A DNA stretch of 64,000 nucleotides from Bradyrhizobium_A sp052115025. Lineage in GTDB: Bacteria > Pseudomonadota > Alphaproteobacteria > Rhizobiales > Xanthobacteraceae. Below the pieces are notes generated by a model that worked only from the letters and a program-made list of their open reading frames with translations, ran no database searches and was not told where the DNA came from. This document shows, piece by piece, positions 34,278-42,696 of this stretch. The stretch is from assembly GCF_052115025.1 (NCBI RefSeq), contig NZ_JBFRFW010000012.1, forward strand, positions 62,001 to 126,000, in the 5' to 3' direction. Made by a program: the position numbers and the translations under genes. Positions within the stretch are counted from its first letter, which is position 1; the number at the start of each line of letters is the position of its first letter.

Positions 34278-35165
34278 TCATCTCCTGCTTTCGAGCTGCA
34301 TCGTCCTGCCCGCCCTCTCCACCGCCGGACCCGCACTGCTGCGCGCATCCGGACGGCGCGTCACCACATAGCCGTCCCACGACAGCGCCGCGCCGATCTG
34401 CCGTGCCGTGTTCTGCAGCGGCGCGAGATAGCGCTGCGCAATCCCGGACGGGCTGATCACCCGCGTGCTGCACACGATGTTCAGCGCCGCCACCGACTGG
34501 CCGGCCACCGTGATCGCGACCGCGATGGTGGACGCGCGAACGAACGCGAAGCTGTCGCCGCGTGTCGCAAAGCCTTGCCGGCGGATGGCGTCGAGCAGAT
34601 CCGCGGTTTGCGCGGCGTCGTGCGCGACGCGGTCGTGGATCCGGCTCGACCGCGCCAGCGCATCGAGGATGCGGTTGCGCTGCGACGGCGCGCCGAACGC
34701 CAGGAACGCACGGCCGAAATCGCTCTCCAGCATCGGCAGGTCGGAGGTGTTGATGGGCGCGCTGATGCTGATCGGCGCCGATGCGCGCGTGCTGTAGCGG
34801 ATCGCCATGCCCTGCCCTTCGAACACCGCGAAGTCCGACGGCCATTGCACCTGCTGCGACAGGCGGTCGACCGCCGGCGCCGCCACATCGGCGATCCACG
34901 CCTGCGACGACACGCCGGCGCTGAGGACATTGGCGCGGGACGATGGCCGGTAGGCACCGCCATCGTCGCGCTGCACATAGCCGGTCCGCCGCAACGTGGC
35001 GAGCAGCCGGGAGATCGTCGGCTTGGGCATTCCGGTGAGATGGTGCAGGTCGCGCACCTGCAGCGGATAGACCTCGTTGAGCAGCCGTAACAGTTCGAGG
35101 CCGCGCACCAGCGATCCCTTGTCGTCGCCATCGGTCGTTCGCTCGCCGTCGCCGTGCGGCGTCAT
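34278..35165 (-). CDS. IclR-family transcriptional regulator
   Basis: A 295-residue protein. The N-terminal winged helix (SLVRGLELLRLLNEVYPLQV, then MPKPTISRLLATLRRTGYVQ) is followed by the IclR ligand domain (DSFAFVRASTIAVAITVAGQ, SVAALNIVCSTRV). IclR proteins usually control nearby catabolic operons in response to an organic acid. Its start overlaps the MFS stop by four bases, so it is made with the operon. A likely operator is the GTTTCGATTATTGAAAC dyad at 40705-40721, upstream of the first gene of the operon. Confidence 0.92.
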   Translation of the reverse strand: MTPHGDGERTTDGDDKGSLVRGLELLRLLNEVYPLQVRDLHHLTGMPKPTISRLLATLRRTGYVQRDDGGAYRPSSRANVLSAGVSSQAWIADVAAPAVDRLSQQVQWPSDFAVFEGQGMAIRYSTRASAPISISAPINTSDLPMLESDFGRAFLAFGAPSQRNRILDALARSSRIHDRVAHDAAQTADLLDAIRRQGFATRGDSFAFVRASTIAVAITVAGQSVAALNIVCSTRVISPSGIAQRYLAPLQNTARQIGAALSWDGYVVTRRPDARSSAGPAVERAGRTMQLESRR

Positions 35166-36598
35166 GACGAAGCGCCCTGCCCTGTAGTGGCGGACGCCGG
35201 CTCTGCGAGACCATCGCGCTCCAGCGCCTCCAGGCTGCGCCCGGCGGTATCCGGACCGAGCAGCGCGAAAGCGACCGCGAGGCCGCCATAGAGCAGCCCG
35301 ACCCCCGCCACGACCAGCAGCGGATTGTCGAGGCGCACGAGCGCCGCGCTCACCGCGAACGGCGTCAGCGCCGAAGCGATGCGCCCGACCAGCGCCGCCG
35401 TGCCCATGCCACGCAGCCGCACGCCGGTCGGCAGGATTTCAGGCAGATAGATCGCAAAGCCTGTCGCCGAAATGAAGTAGATCGTCGTGGTCAGCACGAG
35501 GCCGGTCGCGGTCAGCCATAACGGCGCGGCGGACAACGGATAGAGCAAGCCCGTCACGGCGCCGAGCAGCGCGGCGGCGATCAGCAGGCGGCGGCGCTCG
35601 AAGCGGTCGGACAGCACGATCGCCAGCGCCGGGCCGAGCAACCCACCGGCAAAGGTCGCGGCCGACAATGCGAAGGTGGTCGCGGTGTCGAAGCCGCGCG
35701 CCGCGATGATGGTCGGCAGCCAGCCCGAGAAGATGAAGATCGCCGACAGGTGGCAGGCCTGGAACAGCAGCGCCAGCGCAAAGCGCGGCCGCAGGCCGGC
35801 GCTGAACAGATGCCGCCAGCCTAGATCGCGTGCCGGCGGCGGCAGCACGTCGGGCGGTGCCAGCACGACACCGCGGCGCTGCAGCCGCCGCTCGATGTCC
35901 CGGACAAGATCGTCCGCCTCGGCGAGACGGCCGACGGATGCGAGCCAGCGCGGGCTCTCGGGCAGCACGGCACGTGGCGCGAACGCCAGCGGCAGCACCA
36001 GTGCCGACAGCAGGAACAGCGCCCGCCAGCCATCATCCACCGCGAGGTTCGGCACCACCAGCCACGCCACCAGCGCGCCGATCGGCAGCGAGCCGTTGAC
36101 CAGCAGCGCCACCGCCGACTGGAAGCGGCCGCGCGACAATCGTGGCGTCAGTTCGTTGAGATAGGCAAAGCCGGTCGGAATCTGCATGCCCAGGGCAAAC
36201 ATCGTCAGCATGCGCAGGCCCAGCAGCGTCGCGTAGTCCGGCGCAAGGCCGCACAGCGGACTGGCGACGCCGTAGACCGCGATGTTGGCGATGAACAGCC
36301 GGCGCCGGCCATAACGATCGCCGATCACGCCCGACAGCGCCGAACCGAACGCCGCGGCAAACAGCGACAGCGAGATCAGCCACGCCCGCGCCGGCTCACT
36401 GACGATGCCGACCTTGACCAGTGACGGCATCACGAGGCCGGTCAGCGCGAGGTCGTAGCCGTCGAAGAACATCGCCGCGCCGATCACGGCGCAGGCCAGC
36501 ACCTGAAAGCGCGACGGCGGCAGGCGCTCGAGACGCCCGGCGATGTTGACCTGTTCGGCAGCCGCCGCCGGGGTGCGAAGCTCCACGCGCTGATGCAT
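35162..36598 (-). CDS. MFS transporter, aromatic acid:H+ symporter-like (AAHS)
   Basis: A 478-residue carrier with 12 helices. The signature FDGYDLALTGLVMPSLVKV in helix 1 and GVIGDRYGRRRLFIANI in the 2-3 loop are those of the AAHS branch (PcaK/BenK). It would import an organic or aromatic acid by proton symport. The start at MHQRVELRT follows a GGGAGATCGAC ribosome site. The gene starts 48 bases after the lyase stop and overlaps the IclR start. It is one of two MFS carriers in the same operon, which suggests either two substrates or uptake plus export. Confidence 0.88.
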   Translation of the reverse strand: MHQRVELRTPAAAAEQVNIAGRLERLPPSRFQVLACAVIGAAMFFDGYDLALTGLVMPSLVKVGIVSEPARAWLISLSLFAAAFGSALSGVIGDRYGRRRLFIANIAVYGVASPLCGLAPDYATLLGLRMLTMFALGMQIPTGFAYLNELTPRLSRGRFQSAVALLVNGSLPIGALVAWLVVPNLAVDDGWRALFLLSALVLPLAFAPRAVLPESPRWLASVGRLAEADDLVRDIERRLQRRGVVLAPPDVLPPPARDLGWRHLFSAGLRPRFALALLFQACHLSAIFIFSGWLPTIIAARGFDTATTFALSAATFAGGLLGPALAIVLSDRFERRRLLIAAALLGAVTGLLYPLSAAPLWLTATGLVLTTTIYFISATGFAIYLPEILPTGVRLRGMGTAALVGRIASALTPFAVSAALVRLDNPLLVVAGVGLLYGGLAVAFALLGPDTAGRSLEALERDGLAEPASATTGQGASS

Positions 36599-36645
36599 GT
36601 CGATCTCCCAGATGTCCACCCGCGATCGCGCCGGGCAACGCCGGA

Positions 36646-37494
36646 TCACGCCCGCGCGAGCACGTCGCGCGCCCGCGCCGCAACAGCCTCATCGACGAAG
36701 GTGCCGTCATCGAGCACCAGCGCGCCGCGTCCCTCGCGCATCGCATCGGCATACGCCGCGAGGATCTTTTCCGCCTGCGCGAGGACCTCGGCGCCGGGCT
36801 GGAAGACATCGTTGACGATGGGCACCTGCGCCGGATGAATGCAGGAGCGGCCGTAAAAGCCGAGCGCCCGGTCTTCCTCGCAGGCATGGCGCAGCGCCGC
36901 GAGATCGTTCACGGGCGTGAACACATGCGCCACCGGCGCCTCGAGCCCCAGGAAGCGCGAGCGCGCGACGAGATGCTGGCGGGCGTAGAGCGTCTCCAGC
37001 CGCGCCGCCGTCGGCTCGGCGCGCAGGTCGCGCACGAAATCGCCGGCGCCGAACGCGAAGCGGCGAATGCGCGGCGAGGCCGCGGCCAGGGCATCGAGGC
37101 CATAGAGGCCGGCGACGCTCTCGATCAACGGCTGCACGATGACGCTGCCCGGCGTCACTCCTGCTGCCGCCTCGCGCGCGGCGAGCAAGTGGTCGATCTC
37201 GCGGATCAGTTCGGGGGCCTCGGCCTTGGGCAGCAGCACACCATGCAGGCCGCGCACGGTCAGCGCGGCGAGGTCGGCGAGCGCATCGGCCCCGCCGTTC
37301 AGGCGCACCAGCAGCGTCGCTCCCGTCGCGCACGCCGCCAGGAAATCGCTGACGATCGCCCGCGCCGCCGTCTTTTGCGCCGGCGGCACCGCATCCTCCA
37401 GATCGAGGATGACGGCATCCGCGCCCTTGCCCAGCACCTTGCCGAGCAGGTCCGGCCTGTTGCCTGGCGCGTAAAGATAGGAGCGGATGGCCAT
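36646..37494 (-). CDS. HpcH/HpaI-family lyase (citrate lyase beta / citramalyl-CoA lyase-like)
   Basis: A 282-residue TIM-barrel enzyme of the CitE type. It has SYLYAPGNRPDLLGKVLGKG, ADAVILDLEDAVPPAQK (metal-binding Glu/Asp region), LLVRLNG and FGAGDFVRDL, plus the C-terminal CIHPAQVPIVNDVF. Relatives cleave citryl-, malyl- or citramalyl-CoA thioesters. It starts one base after the CoA-transferase stop. The pair fits activation of a dicarboxylic acid as CoA ester followed by carbon-carbon cleavage, releasing acetyl-CoA or pyruvate. The exact acid is not shown by sequence. Confidence 0.88.
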   Translation of the reverse strand: MAIRSYLYAPGNRPDLLGKVLGKGADAVILDLEDAVPPAQKTAARAIVSDFLAACATGATLLVRLNGGADALADLAALTVRGLHGVLLPKAEAPELIREIDHLLAAREAAAGVTPGSVIVQPLIESVAGLYGLDALAAASPRIRRFAFGAGDFVRDLRAEPTAARLETLYARQHLVARSRFLGLEAPVAHVFTPVNDLAALRHACEEDRALGFYGRSCIHPAQVPIVNDVFQPGAEVLAQAEKILAAYADAMREGRGALVLDDGTFVDEAVAARARDVLARA

Positions 37495-37495
37495 G

Positions 37496-38686
37496 TCAGA
37501 TCACGCCCGCCTGCTTCAGCTCGGCCATCTCGGCTTCGCTGAGCCCGAGCTGCTGCGTGAACACCTCGGTGTTGTCGGCGCCGAGCGGCCGTCCCGTCCA
37601 GCGGATCGTTCCCGGCGTGTCGGACAGGCGAAAGATCACGTTCTGCATGCGCACCGGCCCGAGCTCCGGATCCTGCACGGTGGTGATGGTGTCGAGCGCG
37701 CGATACTGCGGGTCCTCGAAGATGTCGGAGACATCGTAGACCGGCGCCAGCGCCGCCTCGGCCTGCTCGAACGCAGCCACCACCTCCTTCATCGGGCGCG
37801 CGCGAATCCATTCGGCGACCTTGCCGTCGAGCTCCTCGACATGCTGGCGGCGTCCGGACGCCGAGCTGAACCACGGCTCGTTGACCACCTCCGGCCAGCC
37901 GACCAGCGCCATCGTCCGTGCCGCGATCGAGGTCGACGAGGTCGACAGCGCCACCCACTTGTCGTCGGCGGTCTTGTAGGTGTTGCGCGGGGCGTTCTTG
38001 TCGGATCGATTGCCGGTGCGCTTCTGGATCAGTCCTGTCTGATCGTAGGTGATCGCCTGGGCGCCCAGCACCGCCATGATCGGCTCGATCAGGGCGAGAT
38101 CGACGACCTGGCCCTTGCCGGTGCGGTGGCGGGCGTTGACCGCCATCATCACCGCGAGCGCGCCGGCAATGCCGGCGATGCCGTCGGCGAGCCCGAACGG
38201 CGGCAGGGTCGGCGGGCCGTCCGGCTGGCCGGTGATGGAGGCAAAGCCGCTCATCGCTTCCGCGATGGTGCCGAAGCCGGGACGATGGGCATAAGGGCCA
38301 TGCTGGCCGAACGCGGTGACGCGCAGCAGGATCAGGCCCGGATTCTCCGCCGCCAGCACGTCATAGCCGAGCCCCCACTTCTCCAGGGTGCCGGGGCGGA
38401 AATTCTCGACGATGACATCGGCCTCGCGGGCGAGCTTGCGGAACAGCTGCTGCCCCTCGGGGCTGCCGAGATAGAGCGTGATGGCGCGCTTGTTGCGCCC
38501 GATCATCTTCCACCACAGCGACGTGCCGCCGCGCGAGGGGCCGTGCGTCCGCGAATTGTCGCCGCTCGGATGCTCGATCTTCAGCACGTCGGCGCCATAG
38601 TCGCCGAGCAGCATCGCTGCGACGGGGCCCGCGAACAGCGTCGCGACGTCGATCACCTTGAGGCCAGCGGCCGGTCCTTCACTCAC
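37496..38686 (-). CDS. CaiB/BaiF family (class III) CoA-transferase
   Basis: A 396-residue enzyme that would move CoA between carboxylic acids. It has the opening GLKVIDVATLFAGPVAAMLL, GADVLKIEHPSGDNSR with the catalytic aspartate region further on, NKRAITLYLGSPEGQ and DVIVENFRPGTLEKWGLGYD. The start is a GTG at 38686 with AAGGAG about 8 bases upstream. No ATG lies near. The gene lies 40 bases after the HD-domain gene and one base before the lyase gene. In the itaconate pathway the transferase makes itaconyl-CoA, so this is a possible parallel. Confidence 0.9.
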   Translation of the reverse strand: MSEGPAAGLKVIDVATLFAGPVAAMLLGDYGADVLKIEHPSGDNSRTHGPSRGGTSLWWKMIGRNKRAITLYLGSPEGQQLFRKLAREADVIVENFRPGTLEKWGLGYDVLAAENPGLILLRVTAFGQHGPYAHRPGFGTIAEAMSGFASITGQPDGPPTLPPFGLADGIAGIAGALAVMMAVNARHRTGKGQVVDLALIEPIMAVLGAQAITYDQTGLIQKRTGNRSDKNAPRNTYKTADDKWVALSTSSTSIAARTMALVGWPEVVNEPWFSSASGRRQHVEELDGKVAEWIRARPMKEVVAAFEQAEAALAPVYDVSDIFEDPQYRALDTITTVQDPELGPVRMQNVIFRLSDTPGTIRWTGRPLGADNTEVFTQQLGLSEAEMAELKQAGVI

Positions 38687-38726
38687 TCTCGACTCTCCTT
38701 CAGCTTGGCAGATGCGGCACGGCGCG

Positions 38727-39311
38727 TCAGCGCCAGTGCCGCTGGTAGAACGGCGGCGCGCCCTCGCGGATGCAGGTCCGGTCGGTCGCGAAGAAATCGG
38801 CGTAGTGCAGCACGTAGGCCTCGAGGCTGCGGCCGTGGAACGGGGCGTTCGCCGCATGGGTCGCCACCGTGCTGACCACGAGATGCGGAAAGCCCAATTC
38901 CTTGATCAGCATGGCGCCGACGACGCCGTGCGGCAGCTCCTTCGACAAGGTCGAAGGCGCGACGACGCCGTTGCTGCGGTCGTACATCAGCGGCTTGTCG
39001 ATATCGTGCAGGATCAGGATCGACAGCAGCGTGTCCTGATCGAAGGCGTCGCCCCATTGCTCGCTGGCGCTGCGCGCGAGCTGCACGCCGACCCGCGTCA
39101 CCTCGTTGACATGCCGCGTCAGCGGCCAGGCCGCGAGATGGGAATACGGCATGTCCTCCAGGCGTTCATGGCAACTCGACGTCCAGGCGCTGACCCAGGC
39201 GGTGACGAGGCGCTCGCGCACCTCGGCGGAAACGAGATCGAGGCCGAACAGCCAGGCCTCGACCTGCGCGCGCTGCGGCGGCGTTCCGCGGGTGATGGTG
39301 TAACCGCTCAT
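38727..39311 (-). CDS. HD-domain phosphohydrolase-like protein
   Basis: A 194-residue protein starting MSGYTITRGTPPQRAQVEAW. HD-superfamily metal ligands are seen in order: His in PLTRHVNEV, the HD pair in SILILHDIDKPLM, a His in KELPHGVVGAMLIKELGF and the final Asp in VLHYADFFATD. The substrate could be a nucleotide or another phosphate ester. HD proteins are unusual in organic-acid operons. Its ATG overlaps the stop of the MFS gene by four bases (ATGA). Confidence 0.8.
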   Translation of the reverse strand: MSGYTITRGTPPQRAQVEAWLFGLDLVSAEVRERLVTAWVSAWTSSCHERLEDMPYSHLAAWPLTRHVNEVTRVGVQLARSASEQWGDAFDQDTLLSILILHDIDKPLMYDRSNGVVAPSTLSKELPHGVVGAMLIKELGFPHLVVSTVATHAANAPFHGRSLEAYVLHYADFFATDRTCIREGAPPFYQRHWR

Positions 39312-40594
39312 TCGATCCTCATTCCCTTGGTTTCCGGCGCGAACATCAGCACGACGATCGCGAGGGCAAACGCCAATGTCGTGGTCAGCATGCCCGCTTC
39401 GAAGCCATGCGCGTCGGTGGCGAGCAGGCCGATCAATGACGGGGCGATCAGGCCGCCGATGCGGCCGCCGTTGTAGGCAATCGCCATGCCGAGTGCGCGC
39501 GAGCGCGTGGAGCGGATCAGTTCGGCGGTGAACGGCCCCATGCCGGCAAAGATGCCGCCGATGCCGAAACCGGTGAAAAAGCTCGCCGCCAGCAGCAGGT
39601 CGGGATCGGTGAACTTCACCAGCGCGAACACCGCCGCCGCCCCGATCAGCAGGTAGAGGATGAAGGTCGGACGTCGCCCGAACCGATCGACCAGCGCGGC
39701 GAACACGATGAAGCCGGCGAGCGATCCCAGTTGCTGCGTCAGCGTGAAGCCGAGGCTCTTGATGAAGGCGAAGTGCTTGACGGTGACCAGGAAGGTCGGC
39801 GTCCATGTGAACACCGCCCAGTAGACATACTGGACGAAGAAGATGAAGCCGAACGCGATCAGCAGGCCCCGCCCGGTCTCGCCGCGAAACAGCGCGCCGA
39901 CATCGCCGCCCGGGCGCTTCTCGATGCTGCCGCGCAGCCACACCGGCGATTCCGGCGTGTTGCGGCAGAACAGCACCAGCGCCACGATCGGCAGCGCGCC
40001 GATGCCATAGACCCAGCGCCAGCCGCCGCTCTCCAGCCCGCCCGACGCCGACGACAGCGCCGCGACCACGGCGATCGCCAGCATCGATCCCAGCGGCAGC
40101 CCCATCTGCATCAACGCGCCGCCCTTGCCGCGATGGTCGGGATGCCAGGTTTCGGCGATCAGCGACGCGCCCGCGGTCCAGGCGCCGCCCATGCCGAGAC
40201 CGCCGATGAGGCGCAGCGCCACCAGCCAGCCGAGCGACGGCGCGAGCACGATCGCGCCGGTGCACAGTGAATAGATCAGGATCGACACGAACAGCGTGCG
40301 CACCCGCCCGATACGGTCGGCGACCCAGCCGAACAGGATGCCGCCGACAATGGCGCCGCCAGCGGACACGCTGGTGAGCAGGCCGGCATCGGCGCGGCTG
40401 AGCCCGAACACCACCATCAGCGCCGGCGCGGTCAGCGCCAGGACGTAGAGATCGAACACCTCGAACGTCCAGCCGAGCCCGGCGGCGCGCAGCACGCGCC
40501 AGGCGTCGCCCGACACTTCGCGATACCACGGCCGCCGCAGCGCGCCGGAACGCGCGGCGACGCCCGTCGATGCGGGAACATCAGTCGATTGCAT
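39308..40594 (-). CDS. MFS transporter, first gene of the organic-acid operon
   Basis: A 428-residue, 12-helix carrier of the sugar/acid-symporter type. It has FDLYVLALTAPALMVVFGLS in helix 1, GWVADRIGRVRTL in the 2-3 loop and GLGMGGAWTAGASLIAETWH in helix 4. The ATG at 40594 sits 3-4 bases after GGGAGGAG. Longer frames upstream are not membrane-like. The promoter region upstream contains an IclR-type dyad. It heads the operon that ends with the two MmgE/PrpD genes. Confidence 0.88.
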   Translation of the reverse strand: MQSTDVPASTGVAARSGALRRPWYREVSGDAWRVLRAAGLGWTFEVFDLYVLALTAPALMVVFGLSRADAGLLTSVSAGGAIVGGILFGWVADRIGRVRTLFVSILIYSLCTGAIVLAPSLGWLVALRLIGGLGMGGAWTAGASLIAETWHPDHRGKGGALMQMGLPLGSMLAIAVVAALSSASGGLESGGWRWVYGIGALPIVALVLFCRNTPESPVWLRGSIEKRPGGDVGALFRGETGRGLLIAFGFIFFVQYVYWAVFTWTPTFLVTVKHFAFIKSLGFTLTQQLGSLAGFIVFAALVDRFGRRPTFILYLLIGAAAVFALVKFTDPDLLLAASFFTGFGIGGIFAGMGPFTAELIRSTRSRALGMAIAYNGGRIGGLIAPSLIGLLATDAHGFEAGMLTTTLAFALAIVVLMFAPETKGMRIE

Positions 40595-40702
40595 GGTCTC
40601 CTCCCGGTCGGTCATCTCTGGACAGCGGATCGACCGCATGCCCGCGGGACCTTGGTGACAGCTTGTCCGCCGCGGTGCGGCGTTGAAAAGCGCCAATGCG
40701 CT

Positions 40703-40723
40703 GCGTTTCGATTATTGAAACGC
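40703..40723 (-). promoter_or_regulatory. Inverted repeat, probable IclR-type operator
   Basis: GCGTTTC and GAAACGC flank GATTATT. The core GTTTCGATTATTGAAAC resembles the IclR/PcaR-type pattern GTTCGATAATCGCAC. It lies 109 bases upstream of the MFS gene that heads the operon. Confidence 0.5.
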
Positions 40724-40761
40724 GATCGATGCATGGCAGCCGTGATCGCCGCGCGGTCATG

Positions 40762-42573
40762 CTAGAATCTCGCGCCCATGCTGGCGGCGAACACCGAGCG
40801 GTCGCGCAGCACGTTGAACGCGCCGCCCCAGATCGGCAGATAGGCGATCTCGGCGAAGTAGCTCTTGCGGTACTCGGCCCGCAGCGCCACGGACGCGGTG
40901 TTGCGGCCCTCGCTGAACGTGCCGTCATACGACCAGCCGGACACGTCCTTGCCATAGCCGCCCGACAGCGTGACATCGAGATCGGTGATGGTCGGCACCG
41001 CGTAGGTCAGCGCGCCGCGCAGGCGAAAGCCCCACGCGTTCCTGGTGACGAAGCCGTCCAGCGTGCAGCCGGTGTAGAGCACGCCCGGATTGGCCGGCGG
41101 GCAATAGCCATTGACCGGGCCGGACCCGAAGGTGTCGGCGCGCAGGTAGCGGCGCACGGTGGGATCGGGCAGATCATAGACCTGGCGCAGGCCGACCTCG
41201 GCGGAGAACGACGCCAGCTTCGCGCCCAGCAGGTTCTCGAACTGCTGGCCGACGGCGAGGTTCAGCGCGCCGGTCTGGTGACGGTCGTAGCCGGTGAAGA
41301 ACGCGCCGGGCGCGAGCGCATTGAGCTGCCGGCGCAACAGGCTCGGCGCCGACGCCGACACCGCCGCGGTCAGTTCCTCGCCGGCGGGAAAGCCGAGCGC
41401 ATAGTTCGGGCGGTAGACATACTCTGCCTGCAGCGTCGTCTTGGTGGCGAGCTTGGTCTGCCAGGTGGCGCCGACCATGTCGATGTCGGGTGCGTACACG
41501 GTGCGGTACACCGGATTGCCGCCGTCCGGATTGCCCGCGATGAACGGGATCGCCGCTGACGTCCGGAAGGTGCGCGTCAGCTCCGGCAGGGCATTGCGGG
41601 CGTTGTAGTGGGCGTAGAACAGCCCGACCTCGCTGTGCAGGGCATCGAGCGCGTAGCGCGCGCCGACGCCGCCCTGCCCCAGCTCGTTGTTCGATGGCGT
41701 ATCGGCGCGCCCGATCCAGTCGCCGGCGCTCAGCGCCGTGCGATCGGTGACCGTGAACGGCGCGCCGACGATCACGTAGTTGCAGCCCTGCGCGTAATAG
41801 TCCGAGGCATAGAAGGTGCCGCAGCCATCATAGGCGTTGCGCGCCGCGCCGAACTGCCAGAAGCCGTCGAGCGACAGCTTCGGCGTCACCGAGAGACGTA
41901 CCGACGCCGCCGGGAACGGGATCTGGGTTTGCTCGACCGTTGCGCCGGCACGATGCGTTGCGGGGGCATCGACGGGATTGAGCGCCGACAGGCCACCGGC
42001 GAGCGAACTACGCAGCCCCCAGGTGATGACCTGATTGCCGACGCGAAAGTCGAGCGGGCGCTCGCCGAGGTCCACGCGGCCGAACGCATAGGCCTCCTGC
42101 AGGGCGACACCCGAGAATTTCGAGCGCGACGCGAAGCCGGCATCCGACAGCGGCGTGTTCGGCACGAGGCCGTTGGGATAATTGCCCCATGGCACCGACT
42201 GGTCGGCGAGCGTGAAGTCGCGCCAGCCCTTGCCGCGCACGAAGACGCCGAAGTCGTTGTACCTGGCCTCCACCGAGACCCAGCCCTGCAGCGCGGTCGA
42301 CACCGGCGCGCCCTTCCTGAAGTTGAGCTCGCTGTCGTCGCTGTTGCGGGTGCTGCCGGCGGACGGGACGCCGAGCGTCTTCGCATTCGGGATGGAGGTA
42401 AATTGCGGATCGGGATTGGCGGCCCGGACCACGGTGCCGACGCTGGCCGCGCCATGAATGGTGACATCGACGTCGCCGACCTGGAATTGCTGGGCAAAGC
42501 CCGCACCCGGCGCCATCGCCAGCAGCGCCACTGATACGCGCGCCGCCGGCGCCCGCAACGCAAACACATCCAT
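40762..42573 (-). CDS. DUF1302 family outer-membrane protein
   Basis: A 603-residue protein with a signal-like N-terminus (MDVFALRAPAARVSVALLAM, cleavage near GFAQ). DUF1302 features follow: STRNSDDSELNFRKG, VFVRGKGWRDFTLAD, GERPLDFRVGNQVITWG and NPVDAPATHRAGATVEQTQI. The rest is beta-rich and ends in RF, as outer-membrane proteins do. Family members accompany breakdown of hydrophobic or aromatic compounds, but their function is unsettled. It may let the operon's substrate through the outer membrane. The ATG at 42573 lies 10 bases after GAGGGGG. It is divergent from the citrate-synthase-like regulator. Confidence 0.88.
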   Translation of the reverse strand: MDVFALRAPAARVSVALLAMAPGAGFAQQFQVGDVDVTIHGAASVGTVVRAANPDPQFTSIPNAKTLGVPSAGSTRNSDDSELNFRKGAPVSTALQGWVSVEARYNDFGVFVRGKGWRDFTLADQSVPWGNYPNGLVPNTPLSDAGFASRSKFSGVALQEAYAFGRVDLGERPLDFRVGNQVITWGLRSSLAGGLSALNPVDAPATHRAGATVEQTQIPFPAASVRLSVTPKLSLDGFWQFGAARNAYDGCGTFYASDYYAQGCNYVIVGAPFTVTDRTALSAGDWIGRADTPSNNELGQGGVGARYALDALHSEVGLFYAHYNARNALPELTRTFRTSAAIPFIAGNPDGGNPVYRTVYAPDIDMVGATWQTKLATKTTLQAEYVYRPNYALGFPAGEELTAAVSASAPSLLRRQLNALAPGAFFTGYDRHQTGALNLAVGQQFENLLGAKLASFSAEVGLRQVYDLPDPTVRRYLRADTFGSGPVNGYCPPANPGVLYTGCTLDGFVTRNAWGFRLRGALTYAVPTITDLDVTLSGGYGKDVSGWSYDGTFSEGRNTASVALRAEYRKSYFAEIAYLPIWGGAFNVLRDRSVFAASMGARF

Positions 42574-42593
42574 CACGTCGTTTCCCCCTCGCG

Positions 42594-42620
42594 ACATATT
42601 GACGACAATCGTCAATATGT
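42594..42620. promoter_or_regulatory. Perfect 27-bp palindrome between the DUF1302 and regulator genes
   Basis: Arms ACATATTGACGA (42594-42605) and TCGTCAATATGT (42609-42620) are perfectly complementary around a CAA spacer. Further half-sites CGTCAAT (about 42659-42665) and TCGTCAATATGA (about 42679-42690) lie nearer the regulator's start. The AT-rich arms sit only 21 bases upstream of the DUF1302 ATG, so binding would block that gene. Confidence 0.8.
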
Positions 42621-42696
42621 ATTATTTTGTTCATAAATTATTGTTCGGCGAATTATCCGTCAATCTGTACAGATTTCGTCAATATGAGAGGCCGCC

